A DNA stretch of 64,000 nt. It comes from Oscillospiraceae bacterium (GTDB taxonomy: Bacteria; Bacillota; Clostridia; Oscillospirales; Acutalibacteraceae). The translations under genes were made by a program, and so were the position numbers. The notes beneath the pieces are model-generated. The model did not search any database. It saw only the letters and a program-made list of their open reading frames with translations, and had not been told where the DNA came from. Location of the stretch: positions 248,001-312,000 of the forward strand of contig SVOT01000001.1 in the NCBI GenBank assembly GCA_015066225.1. The letters run 5' to 3'. Of the stretch, positions 7,961 through 16,140 are shown piece by piece. How positions within the stretch are numbered: position 1 is the stretch's first letter; each line of letters opens with the position of its first letter.

Positions 7961-8938
7961 ATGATTAGATTTGGTATTGTTGGCACAGGAAATATTGCCC
8001 ATCGCTTCGCAGAGGCTATCAAAAATGTTCCGCAGGCTGAGCTCACTGCAGTGGCATCAAGAACTCAATTGAACGCTGAAAAATTCGGTGATGAGTTCAA
8101 CATTCAACACAGATTCGGTAGCTATGAGGAAATGGCGACATCTGATGTAATCGACGTTGCATACATTGCCGTACCACATTCCGGCCATGCAGAATGTTCA
8201 ATACTTATGATGAAAAATAAAAAGAACGTAATCTGCGAAAAGCCTCTTGCGGTTAACACAAAAGAAGTTGAAGAAATGATTGCTTCTGCAAAAGAAAATA
8301 ATGTTTTTCTTATGGAGGCAATGTGGGCAAGACTCGTTCCCGGAACTATTAAAATTTTAGAACTTATTGAAAACGGTTTATTGGGAGAAATCAAAGGCGT
8401 TGAGGGTAAATTCTGCTACACAATGGATGAGGACGAAATGGATCACCACGTTTTAAAAAACGAAAACGGTGGCGGCTCCCTCCTCGACGTTGGCGTATAT
8501 GGTCTGAATTTTGCAAGCTGGTACCTCGGTAAAGATATTGACAGCTTTGACGCTAAAGCTGATGTTGTGAATGGTATTGATACACACACCTGTGCAGTTA
8601 TAAAATACAAAAGCGGTGCAATTGCTGATATTTCTTCTGCTGTGCTTTTGAGAAAGCCAAATGAAGGCTACATCTACGGAACTAAGGGTTACATTCACGT
8701 TAACCGTTTCTATGCGCCACAGGAAATAGAAATCAATCTTCTCGACGGAACAAAAGAAATCATACAAACCAAATATATGGGAAACGGTTTTGAAGAACAA
8801 ATTATTCACGTTTGCGAATGTGTTGAAAAAGCTTTAAAGGAAAGCCCGATTAACACTTTTGAACAAACTTTATTTATAACAAAGCAAATGGACGAAATAC
8901 GCAAAATAATCGGGTTAGAATACCCGCAAGATTATTAA
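7961..8938 (+). CDS. Gfo/Idh/MocA-family NAD(P)-dependent oxidoreductase
   Basis: 325 residues. The N-terminal Rossmann motif is GIVGTGNIAHRFAEAI. The conserved CEKPLAVN motif with its catalytic Lys follows near residue 94. The C-terminal alpha/beta domain has GGGSLLDVGVYGLNFASW, typical of dehydrogenases acting on sugars or related polyols (dihydrodiol-dehydrogenase-like subgroup). The substrate cannot be assigned. It is the first gene of a four-gene plus-strand operon with an MFS carrier, a patatin lipase and a phosphodiesterase. Confidence 0.9.
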   Translation: MIRFGIVGTGNIAHRFAEAIKNVPQAELTAVASRTQLNAEKFGDEFNIQHRFGSYEEMATSDVIDVAYIAVPHSGHAECSILMMKNKKNVICEKPLAVNTKEVEEMIASAKENNVFLMEAMWARLVPGTIKILELIENGLLGEIKGVEGKFCYTMDEDEMDHHVLKNENGGGSLLDVGVYGLNFASWYLGKDIDSFDAKADVVNGIDTHTCAVIKYKSGAIADISSAVLLRKPNEGYIYGTKGYIHVNRFYAPQEIEINLLDGTKEIIQTKYMGNGFEEQIIHVCECVEKALKESPINTFEQTLFITKQMDEIRKIIGLEYPQDY

Positions 8939-8948
8939 AAGAGGATTT

Positions 8949-10127
8949 ATGTTAAGTATTCTAATTGTAATTTACATAGTTTTTATTTCCCTCGGTCTTC
9001 CTGATTCTGTTTTTGGTGTCAGCTGGCCTGTTTTACACGTTGAGTTCGGAATACCCGAAAGCTTTGCTTCTGTTTACAGTATTATTATCGGCGTTTGTTC
9101 GGGCGGAGTAAGCTTCATTGCAGGCAGGCTCCTGAGAAAATTCGGCACGGCAAACGTCACTTTCTTTTCGATTTTGCTCACTGCAATCGGTCTTATCGGT
9201 ATAAGCTTTTCACCAAACATTTTTGTTATGATGATATGTGCAGTAATAATGGGTTACGGTGCCGGAGCAATCGATACAGGGTTGAACAACTATATTTCTC
9301 TGCATTATGAGGCTCGACATATGAGTTGGCTTCATTGCTTTTGGGGTTTAGGTGTTACCATCAGCCCGTTAATAATGTCAATCTTTCTTAACGGAGAAAA
9401 CGGAAGCTGGCGAAACGGATACAGAATACTTGCTATAATACAATTTTCCATTGCAATACTTGTTGCTCTTTCATTAAAAAAATGGAAAAAATTTGAAAAA
9501 CAAGATGTTGCAGAAGCTCCGGAGGAACAAAGTGAAAAACACGGCATAATAGACATTTTGAAGATAAAAGGCGCTTTAACAAGCATACTCTCCCAAGGGC
9601 TTTACTGTAGCATGGAGTTTCTTATTGGAACCTGGGGCGCAAGCTTACTCGTTAACAGCTATGGCTACTCTCCCGATATTGCTGCTCGATGGGTTTCGCT
9701 TTATTACGGCGGTATTATGCTCGGCAGACTGATTTCGGGCTTTATTTCCATAAAGGCGAGTGATAACACACTCATCAGAGGCGGTATCGTTACCGCTTTT
9801 GCCGGAATGAGTCTTCTCGCTCTGCCTATTGGTAATATTTCTGTTTTGGGCTTGCTTTTAATCGGCATTGGATTTGGCCCGATTTTCCCAAGTATTCTTC
9901 ACAGTGTTCCGTACAGATTCGGTTCGAAGTATTCTGCTGACCTAACAGGCTTCCATATGGGAGGAGCATACACTATCGGTTTTGCTGTTCAGCTTACATT
10001 TGGTTATGTTGCAACTGCCACTACCTTTAAAATCACACCATTTGTACTTTTGATATTTATTTTACTTTTGTTCTTTGTGAACGAATTTACAATAAAAACC
10101 ATCAAAAAATCGAGGATATATAAATGA
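8949..10127 (+). CDS. Major facilitator superfamily transporter
   Basis: 392 residues with about twelve membrane segments and a charged central loop (KKWKKFEKQDVAEAPEEQSEKHG, residues about 177-198). The motif between helices 2 and 3 is AGRLLRKFG. The architecture resembles FucP/sugar-type MFS carriers, but the substrate is unknown. It starts 10 nt after the oxidoreductase with an AAGAGG site, and its stop overlaps the patatin start (ATGA), so the genes are coupled. A shared role in uptake and oxidation of a polyol or sugar is an inference. Confidence 0.88.
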   Translation: MLSILIVIYIVFISLGLPDSVFGVSWPVLHVEFGIPESFASVYSIIIGVCSGGVSFIAGRLLRKFGTANVTFFSILLTAIGLIGISFSPNIFVMMICAVIMGYGAGAIDTGLNNYISLHYEARHMSWLHCFWGLGVTISPLIMSIFLNGENGSWRNGYRILAIIQFSIAILVALSLKKWKKFEKQDVAEAPEEQSEKHGIIDILKIKGALTSILSQGLYCSMEFLIGTWGASLLVNSYGYSPDIAARWVSLYYGGIMLGRLISGFISIKASDNTLIRGGIVTAFAGMSLLALPIGNISVLGLLLIGIGFGPIFPSILHSVPYRFGSKYSADLTGFHMGGAYTIGFAVQLTFGYVATATTFKITPFVLLIFILLLFFVNEFTIKTIKKSRIYK

Positions 10128-10969
10128 AATCAGCTTTAATACTTGAAGGCGGTGGTATGCGTGGACTTTACACCGCAGGTGTGCTTGACACACTTATGAA
10201 AAACAACATTTATACAGATGTCGCTGTCGGCGTTTCTGCAGGTGCACTATTTGGTATAAACTACAAATCGAAACAAATCGGACGAGTTCTTCGATATAAT
10301 TTAAAATACACCGGCAACCCGAGTTACACAGGCTGGAAATCGCTGTTAAAAACAGGAAATCTGATGAACAAGGAGTTCTGGTTTGAAGATATACCTTTTA
10401 AACTCGACCCGATGGATTGTGAAACATACCGAAACAATAAAACAGAATTTCACGCTGTTGTTACAAATCTTCAAAACGGAAAAGCAGAGTATAAAAACAT
10501 TTTTGACTTAGAAAACGAGGAATGTATGGAGTATCTGCGTGCATCCGGCTCATTACCGTTTTGTTCACAACCGGTTGTTGTAAACGGAGTACCGTATCTT
10601 GATGGCGGCATTGCTGACAGCATTCCATTGAAAAAGTATGTTGACGAGGGTTACGACAAAATTATTGTTGTTCTTACCCGCCCCGCAAATTACCGCAAAA
10701 ACGGCGGAATACACGGTGCCGGCCTTTTCTACAAAAAATACCACGAATTCGTTAAAACTCTTTCTGACAGGAATGCAGTTTATAACAAGCAATGTGATTA
10801 CGTTGAAAAGCTTGAAAACGACGGAAAAATCGTTGTAATTCGCCCAAGCGAAACAGTTGACATTTCAAGAACAGAAAAAGACAGAGAAACTCTTCAAAAA
10901 ATGTATAATTTGGGAATAAAAGATTCCGAAAGCAAGTTAAGCGCAATTATTGAATATCTTGAAAAATAA
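10124..10969 (+). CDS. Patatin-like phospholipase
   Basis: 281 residues. The oxyanion motif GGGMRG is at residues 9-14, the nucleophile elbow GVSAG carries the catalytic Ser, and the DGGIADSIPLK motif supplies the catalytic Asp. This is the full Ser-Asp dyad of the YjjU/RssA-like bacterial patatins. There is no signal peptide, so it is probably cytoplasmic or peripheral to the membrane and hydrolyses lipid acyl esters. It overlaps the MFS gene by 4 nt and is followed after 9 nt by the phosphodiesterase. Confidence 0.92.
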   Translation: MKSALILEGGGMRGLYTAGVLDTLMKNNIYTDVAVGVSAGALFGINYKSKQIGRVLRYNLKYTGNPSYTGWKSLLKTGNLMNKEFWFEDIPFKLDPMDCETYRNNKTEFHAVVTNLQNGKAEYKNIFDLENEECMEYLRASGSLPFCSQPVVVNGVPYLDGGIADSIPLKKYVDEGYDKIIVVLTRPANYRKNGGIHGAGLFYKKYHEFVKTLSDRNAVYNKQCDYVEKLENDGKIVVIRPSETVDISRTEKDRETLQKMYNLGIKDSESKLSAIIEYLEK

Positions 10970-10978
10970 GGTGATATT

Positions 10979-12538
10979 TTGACAGAAAGAACTATATATA
11001 AGCACGTGGTAGTTATCGGCATTGACGGTATGGGTAACTTCAATTCTCTGACCGACACCCCGAATATAGACGGAATATTTGAAAACGGTGCAACTACAAG
11101 CTACGGTCTTTCTATGGACCCTACGATCAGTGCCGAAAACTGGGGTGCAATGCTTCTTGGTGCTGAGCCCATTGTTCACGGACTGACAAACAGCAAATTA
11201 AGTCACAACGACCATAAAAGCGAGCTTCTTCCATCTTTATTTAAAAGAATAAACGACGCTATCCCCGATGCAAGGCTTTATTCATATTGTAACTGGAACC
11301 CAATAAACATCGGCCTGATTGAAAAGGATATCCCCGTTACGAAATACACAAACGGCAACGACAAAGAGCTGACAGATGAAACATTAAAAATAATTAAAGA
11401 AAAGCCAACCTTTTTGTTTGTTCATTTTGATGAAACCGACGGCTCCGGTCACAGAAACGGTTACGGCACTCAGGCACAGCTTGAAACTATCAGATACGAA
11501 GATGAGCAGACGGGTCGCATTTTTAAGGCATACGAGGATGCGGGAATTATCGACGAAACGTTATTTATTGTTATAGCAGACCACGGTGGTTTTGAACACA
11601 GCCACGGCGGTTACTCTGACGGTGAAAAATATGTTTTCTTCGGTGCGCGCGGTAAAGGTATTAAAAAATCTGAAATAGAGTATATGCGAACAGTAGATTT
11701 ATACGCAATTGTGCTTTACGCATTGGGTATTGATATTCCGGAATATGACTTAAAAGGCTTCTGTTCACAGGTTCCCAAGGGATTATTCCCCGAACACAAC
11801 AAAGCTTACGAAAGAATAATCGGAAAGCCCTATAACCCTGAAATTAAACCTACACCGGATTACAGAGCCCCTGACGGGTTAAGCGCTTTTATCCCGGAAG
11901 AAAAAACCAAGCTTGCACTCTTTTTTGATAACAATACCACTGATGCAACGGGCAAAAACAAGGTTACTTCAACTGTGGGCACAGTTAAATATTATTCTGA
12001 GGGTGTCCGAGGGGCAAGAGTTGAGCTCGGCACAAACGGTCATTTTGTAATTGATGGCTTTAATTTCGGTAGCGGTAGCTTCACCGCATCTCTCTGGATT
12101 AAAATTGACCGTGATTTAATTGATGAGCCGGCAATTTTTGCAAATAAAAACTGGAGCGGGAAAAGATGCACACGCGGCGTTCTTCTTGCGTTAAGGTGTT
12201 CAAACACAGCTCTCAACATCGGTTGCGGCGATGATGATTTTGATTTTGTCACGCCCTTTCCGCCCGAAATCTCAACAGGCTGGGTCCATGCAATTTTTGT
12301 TGTTGACAAAGAAAACAGAAAAGTCCAGACATATTACAATTTTGAGCTTTGCCACGAAACTGAGTTAGAGCCGCAATACCTTGTTGAGCTTGACAATATG
12401 CCATTCACAGTCGGCAACGATGCTCTCGGAACATACAATAACGAATATCAGCAATTATATAACATTGATGACCTTTTTATTTTTGACGGAGCTTTTACAC
12501 AAGATGACATTAACAGCTTAAAAAAATACTACAACTGA
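10979..12538 (+). CDS. Type I phosphodiesterase/alkaline-phosphatase-like protein with LamG-like domain
   Basis: 519 residues, TTG start with AAGGTGA upstream. The N-terminal ~290 residues resemble the nucleotide pyrophosphatase/phosphodiesterase fold: VVVIGIDGMGN (first metal Asp), SAENWGAML in the nucleophile region, HFDETDGSGH and ADHGGFEHSHGG (metal ligands). The C-terminal ~200 residues (from about 315) look like a concanavalin/LamG jelly roll (FGSGSFTASLWIKID, WVHAIFVVD). A LamG domain normally binds glycans and is usually extracellular, but no signal peptide is seen here. The target phosphodiester is unknown. Last gene of the operon before a terminator. Confidence 0.82.
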   Translation: MTERTIYKHVVVIGIDGMGNFNSLTDTPNIDGIFENGATTSYGLSMDPTISAENWGAMLLGAEPIVHGLTNSKLSHNDHKSELLPSLFKRINDAIPDARLYSYCNWNPINIGLIEKDIPVTKYTNGNDKELTDETLKIIKEKPTFLFVHFDETDGSGHRNGYGTQAQLETIRYEDEQTGRIFKAYEDAGIIDETLFIVIADHGGFEHSHGGYSDGEKYVFFGARGKGIKKSEIEYMRTVDLYAIVLYALGIDIPEYDLKGFCSQVPKGLFPEHNKAYERIIGKPYNPEIKPTPDYRAPDGLSAFIPEEKTKLALFFDNNTTDATGKNKVTSTVGTVKYYSEGVRGARVELGTNGHFVIDGFNFGSGSFTASLWIKIDRDLIDEPAIFANKNWSGKRCTRGVLLALRCSNTALNIGCGDDDFDFVTPFPPEISTGWVHAIFVVDKENRKVQTYYNFELCHETELEPQYLVELDNMPFTVGNDALGTYNNEYQQLYNIDDLFIFDGAFTQDDINSLKKYYN

Positions 12539-12541
12539 CAG

Positions 12542-12569
12542 AGGATGTACCAATTTGGTACATCCTTTT
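12542..12569 (+). terminator. Terminator of the oxidoreductase-phosphodiesterase operon
   Basis: AGGATGTACCA (12542-12552) pairs with TGGTACATCCT (12556-12566), followed by Ts. Confidence 0.85.
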
Positions 12570-12611
12570 AAAATAATTAGGATTATACGATAAAAATAAC
12601 TGTTAAAACCC

Positions 12612-12639
12612 TTGATTTTTGTGTAAATAGTATTATAAT
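12612..12639 (+). promoter_or_regulatory. Probable promoter of the deacetylase gene
   Basis: TTGATT (12612-12617) and TATAAT (12634-12639), 16-bp spacer, 45 bp before the ATG at 12685. Confidence 0.6.
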
Positions 12640-12684
12640 ATTTATAATATGTGCTTTGCACAAAAAGGAAAGTGAAATACATAT

Positions 12685-13572
12685 ATGGCAAAATATCTTA
12701 TAGTTAACGCTGATGACTACGGAATGTGTAATGCCGCTAACGAGGCAGTTGAAGAGCTTTTTCTCGGTGGTTGGTTAAAATCCTCAACAATTATGATGCC
12801 CTGCCCCGGTGCAGAGCACGCTGTTCAATTCTCTATTGACCACCCCGAATACGCAATCGGCATACACACAACGCTCACAAGCGAATGGAGCAAATACCGT
12901 TGGAAGCCTTTAACAGACGGTAAAACTCTTCTTGACGAAGAGGGATTTATGTGGCACGAAAGTGACCAGGTTGAAAAAAACGCTTCATACGAAGACATTG
13001 AAAAGGAAGTTCGTGCACAAATTGACCTCGCTCACAAAATGGGTATGAAGCCTTCTCATATTGACAACCACATGGGCTCACTCTACGGTCACTATACCGG
13101 CAGATTAGGTCTTTCAAAGCTTGCCCTTAAAATATGCGGCAGCTATGGTTATGCATACCGTCTTTACACAAAAGCAGACAAAAGAATCTGCCCCAACGGC
13201 ACACCTTATCCCCTTTATGCCGCTGTTACAATCCTTTCAAAGCTCTGGGGTAAAAAATATAATGTTGTTATTCCCGATTATCTTCTTTTCCCGGATTGGA
13301 ATGACGATATGCGTGTCAGCTACGAGGTTTATCGTGACACAATTCTTAAAATCTGGACAGATATCCCCGAGGGCGGTGTAACAGAAACCTTTGTTCACCC
13401 TTCTGTTGAAAGTGATGAACTCAAGGGTATCACCGGCAGATGGCTTGACAGAGTTTGGGAATATCAGCTTATGAAAGACCCTTACGTTCACCAGTATCTT
13501 AAAGACCATGGCGTTGAGCTTATCAGCTACCGTGAGCTCATTAAAATGAAGGGCGGCACAGTTAAGGGCTGA
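12685..13572 (+). CDS. ChbG/YdjC-family carbohydrate deacetylase
   Basis: 295 residues. The N-terminus has NADDYGMC with the metal/catalytic Asp pair at residues 10-11. Further ligands are in GIHTTL and PSHIDNHMGS. YdjC-family enzymes remove N-acetyl groups from chito-oligosaccharides or related amino sugars. No signal peptide, so the substrate is cytoplasmic, for example an imported disaccharide. The gene stands alone between its own promoter and the inverted-repeat element at 13572. The family call is firm; the physiological sugar is not known. Confidence 0.88.
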   Translation: MAKYLIVNADDYGMCNAANEAVEELFLGGWLKSSTIMMPCPGAEHAVQFSIDHPEYAIGIHTTLTSEWSKYRWKPLTDGKTLLDEEGFMWHESDQVEKNASYEDIEKEVRAQIDLAHKMGMKPSHIDNHMGSLYGHYTGRLGLSKLALKICGSYGYAYRLYTKADKRICPNGTPYPLYAAVTILSKLWGKKYNVVIPDYLLFPDWNDDMRVSYEVYRDTILKIWTDIPEGGVTETFVHPSVESDELKGITGRWLDRVWEYQLMKDPYVHQYLKDHGVELISYRELIKMKGGTVKG

Positions 13573-13888
13573 AAAAAAGAACGGCATTTGAAAAGGGAGC
13601 GTAAATAAGGGATTTATTAGGTTTAAATTTAATATTTTCCGTTAATACTTTATGAAAACACACCGTAGGCGCCAGCCTGACGGTGTGTTTATCATTTCGT
13701 CTGAACGAAAACTATTTAAATTTAAACTGCCTTGCACCTTAAATCTTTTAAATTTGGATGCAAAGCAAGGCACAAATGGGAGGGCACCCTGACGGGTTCC
13801 CTCCCATTTTAACGACGCTAAGCGCCAAAGTTAATGATTTAAGGCTATTAAATCCCCAATTTACACTCCCTAATGCCGTTCTTTTTTT
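13572..13888. repeat. 317-bp nested inverted-repeat element (structured RNA or MITE-like)
   Basis: The ends are imperfect inverted repeats of about 45 bp: 13572-13619 matches the reverse complement of 13842-13888, with a 5-nt bulge at 13589-13593. Both ends carry seven A/T (13572-13578 and 13882-13888). Inside are further paired segments: GTTTAAATTT (13621) with AAATTTAAAC (about 13719), enclosing AAACACACCG/CGGTGTGTTT (about 13656-13690) and TTTCGT/ACGAAA (about 13695-13709); TGCCTTGC (about 13729) with GCAAGGCA (about 13765); and AAATGGGAGGG/CCCTCCCATTT (13774-13784 with 13799-13809). The pairings nest into a multibranch fold with no open frame. It lies between convergent genes and could end both transcripts, or be a mobile palindromic repeat or a noncoding RNA. 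Confidence 0.75.
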
Positions 13889-13889
13889 A

Positions 13890-15683
13890 TCAATATTTAT
13901 CTTTAATTTTTAAACCAGTTTTATCATACGAGCTCTTATACGTATCATATTTACTAGCTACTACAGTATATGTGTATGTTTTACCTTTCTTGGCAGTTTT
14001 ATCAGTATAAGAAACTTTAGAACCACCCTCAATAGTCTTTAGTTTAACCCACTCACCGGAACCCGTTTTTCGATAAACGATGTACGCATCAGCACCTGTA
14101 ACTTTTTTCCAAGTCAATTTCACACCGCTTTTAGTTGAAGTTACGGAAGAAAGCTTGGGGTTACTTAATCTAACAATGCCGGGGGCGCCTCCACCGACAT
14201 CACCCGACAGATACGAGTCATTGTACGCTTTAATTTTATAATAATATTTTGTACCGGATTTAACATTCTTGTCAACATAACTAAACGTTTTATTACCATC
14301 AATTCGTTTAATTTTTTCCCATTTGCCAACGGTTTCGCTAAATCTATATATATAGTATCGATCAGCATAACCAACTTTTTGCCAAGATATCTTAATGCCA
14401 CTAGCTGTATTAGCAACATTTTTTATTTTAGGCATTGAAACAAATTTAATTGTTAAACGTTCCCCATTTGAAGCACCAACACCGGCTTCGTTTATAGCAC
14501 GAACAGTATATTTATATTTAACATTATTCTTAACTGAAACATCATAATAAAATACATTATCCGCAACACCAATAACAGTCCACTCGTCTTCACCGCTAGC
14601 CATTCGATAAACACGGTATGCATCAGCACCAGATACCGCTTTCCAAGTAAGTGAAATACCGTTTTGTGTGTTTTCGATCTTTTTCATTGTAACCTTAGAT
14701 GGCTTTTTCTGTGCAGTTACTTTATAGCTAAAAATATCACCGCAAACAGTACACCTATCATAAGTAATGCCACATGTATTAACAGATGCTACAGAGTGTT
14801 TAACAGTTTCAATCGAATGAGTATGCTCAGTAATAGGAGTAAAAGATAATCCATCTTCTTCGGCAAAACTTTGAGCAGCAGAGCCGACTTCACCATAGAT
14901 TTTACCACTTAATGCCTGTACACCAAACTCACAGGTATTTGCCGGAATATACATAGCGGGAACAACTGACATTGCACACGAGCCAATTCGCTTTAACGTA
15001 GAAGGCAAGTGAATACCTGTCAATTTACAACCAACAAACGCCTCTTCGCCTATTGATTCAACACCTTCGGGAATGTAGATATGACTAAGTTTACTACAAC
15101 CATAGAATGTAAAAGCATGAATATCTTTGATTGAATTTGGTAAAACCACTGCCTTCAAGGACTTGCAGCCTCTGAACGCCCCTTCTGCAATACTCTTTGT
15201 ATCCTCTTTAATTTGGTAATTACCGGAGATGCAAGTATCAGCCTTAAGAAAATGCTTACTGACATATAAGACATCACTAACCCAATTAGCTTTGTCTTTA
15301 TAATATGCAGTATTATTAAATGCCGTTGAATGAATATACTCCACGTAATCTGATATAGATATTTTGGAAAGTTTTGAGCACGCACCAAAAGCATATTCAC
15401 CAATTTTTTTAATATTGGAATAGATTTTTACAGAAGTAATCTTAGTGCAATCCCAAAAAGCTCTGTAACCTATTTCTTTAACAGGCAAACCGCCAAATTC
15501 TTTTGGAATTTTCACAGTACCCTTTATTCCCGGAATTGCGTCAACAATAATATAATAGCTTTTATCAAGTGACAATTCGTAATAAAAAGTACCATCATTT
15601 TCAGCAGCCGCATTTACAGGTACACATAAAATGGCGGAACTGAACAGCAAAAGAACAAGAAATAAAGACATAATTTTTTTCAT
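13890..15683 (-). CDS. Secreted BspA-type leucine-rich-repeat protein with FN3 domains
   Basis: The start is ATG 15683 behind GGAGG (15695-15691); the frame is open further upstream but without a signal. 597 residues. Signal peptide at 1-26 (MKKIMSLFLVLLLFSSAILC). Residues about 40-280 hold LRR_5 repeats of the kind CSKLSHIYIPEGVESIGEEAF and CKSLKAVVLPNSI. A short CxxC segment (CGITYDRCTVCG) follows. Three FN3-like domains (about 85-90 residues each) start with LTWKAVSGADAYRVYR, ISWQKVGYADRYYIYR and LTWKKVTGADAYIVYR. No sortase motif or membrane anchor is seen. Such proteins are common at the surface of gut Firmicutes and are thought to bind hosts or polymers; the ligand is unknown. Confidence 0.88.
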   Translation of the reverse strand: MKKIMSLFLVLLLFSSAILCVPVNAAAENDGTFYYELSLDKSYYIIVDAIPGIKGTVKIPKEFGGLPVKEIGYRAFWDCTKITSVKIYSNIKKIGEYAFGACSKLSKISISDYVEYIHSTAFNNTAYYKDKANWVSDVLYVSKHFLKADTCISGNYQIKEDTKSIAEGAFRGCKSLKAVVLPNSIKDIHAFTFYGCSKLSHIYIPEGVESIGEEAFVGCKLTGIHLPSTLKRIGSCAMSVVPAMYIPANTCEFGVQALSGKIYGEVGSAAQSFAEEDGLSFTPITEHTHSIETVKHSVASVNTCGITYDRCTVCGDIFSYKVTAQKKPSKVTMKKIENTQNGISLTWKAVSGADAYRVYRMASGEDEWTVIGVADNVFYYDVSVKNNVKYKYTVRAINEAGVGASNGERLTIKFVSMPKIKNVANTASGIKISWQKVGYADRYYIYRFSETVGKWEKIKRIDGNKTFSYVDKNVKSGTKYYYKIKAYNDSYLSGDVGGGAPGIVRLSNPKLSSVTSTKSGVKLTWKKVTGADAYIVYRKTGSGEWVKLKTIEGGSKVSYTDKTAKKGKTYTYTVVASKYDTYKSSYDKTGLKIKDKY

Positions 15684-15702
15684 ATAAATCCCTCCTAATG
15701 CT

Positions 15703-15731
15703 AAGATAACACAACATAAAGACTTATTCAA
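15703..15731 (-). promoter_or_regulatory. Probable promoter of the LRR/FN3 gene
   Basis: On the minus strand TTGAAT (15731-15726) and TATCTT (15708-15703) with a 17-bp spacer, 20 bp before the ATG at 15683. Confidence 0.5.
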
Positions 15732-15805
15732 TGATAAATAATACAAATTCATATAATAATATTTAGTATTTCATGACAAAATCGGACGAAAAAGCAAATT
15801 AACTA

Positions 15806-15833
15806 TTGATTTTATTTAATTTTATGTTAAAAT
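15806..15833 (+). promoter_or_regulatory. Probable promoter of the pheST leader
   Basis: TTGATT (15806-15811) and TAAAAT (15828-15833), 16-bp spacer, placing the transcript start at the beginning of the T-box leader. Confidence 0.6.
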
Positions 15834-15839
15834 ATTGTA

Positions 15840-16078
15840 GCATAAATGCGTTGAGCAAGAGAGTAGAGGTTTCTACGACTGCTTCAGAGAAGTGTGCCAA
15901 GGCTGGAAGCACACGCAGTCAAGCTCCTTGAAGTTCACTTGTGAGCATCGCTGTTGAAACTAAGTAGGCGGCGACGGGTGTAACCGTTACATTACAGAAG
16001 AGTGTTTGCTCTTGAGCAAAAATTAGGGTGGTACCGCGGAGTTATGTCTTCGTCCCTTTTGGGATGGGGGCTTTTTTT
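15840..16078 (+). promoter_or_regulatory. T-box riboswitch, probably sensing uncharged tRNA-Phe
   Basis: The conserved antiterminator sequence AGGGTGGTACCGCGG is at 16025-16039, followed by a terminator stem and T-run. Upstream is a long structured leader with an AGAGTAGA segment (about 15859) typical of stem I. On the 3' side of stem I, TTC at 15934-15936 followed by A is the likely specifier codon for phenylalanine, matching the downstream pheS-pheT genes. Uncharged tRNA-Phe would stabilise the antiterminator and allow transcription. The specifier assignment is from position and context, not from a computed fold. Confidence 0.93.
16046..16078 (+). terminator. T-box regulated terminator
   Basis: GTCTTCGTCCC pairs with GGGATGGGGGC (with G-U pairs) around TTTT, followed by seven Ts at 16072-16078. 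It competes with the antiterminator containing 16025-16039. Confidence 0.85.
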
Positions 16079-16140
16079 ATTTTTAACTACCCTCCCCAAA
16101 CGTTATAAATTTGTGAATATATTTTGAAAGGATGAAAGAA

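Noticed and set aside
15684-15752. Longer start for the LRR/FN3 protein
   Set aside because: The extra residues precede a normal signal peptide, and GGAGG is placed for ATG 15683; the promoter -10 falls in the extension.
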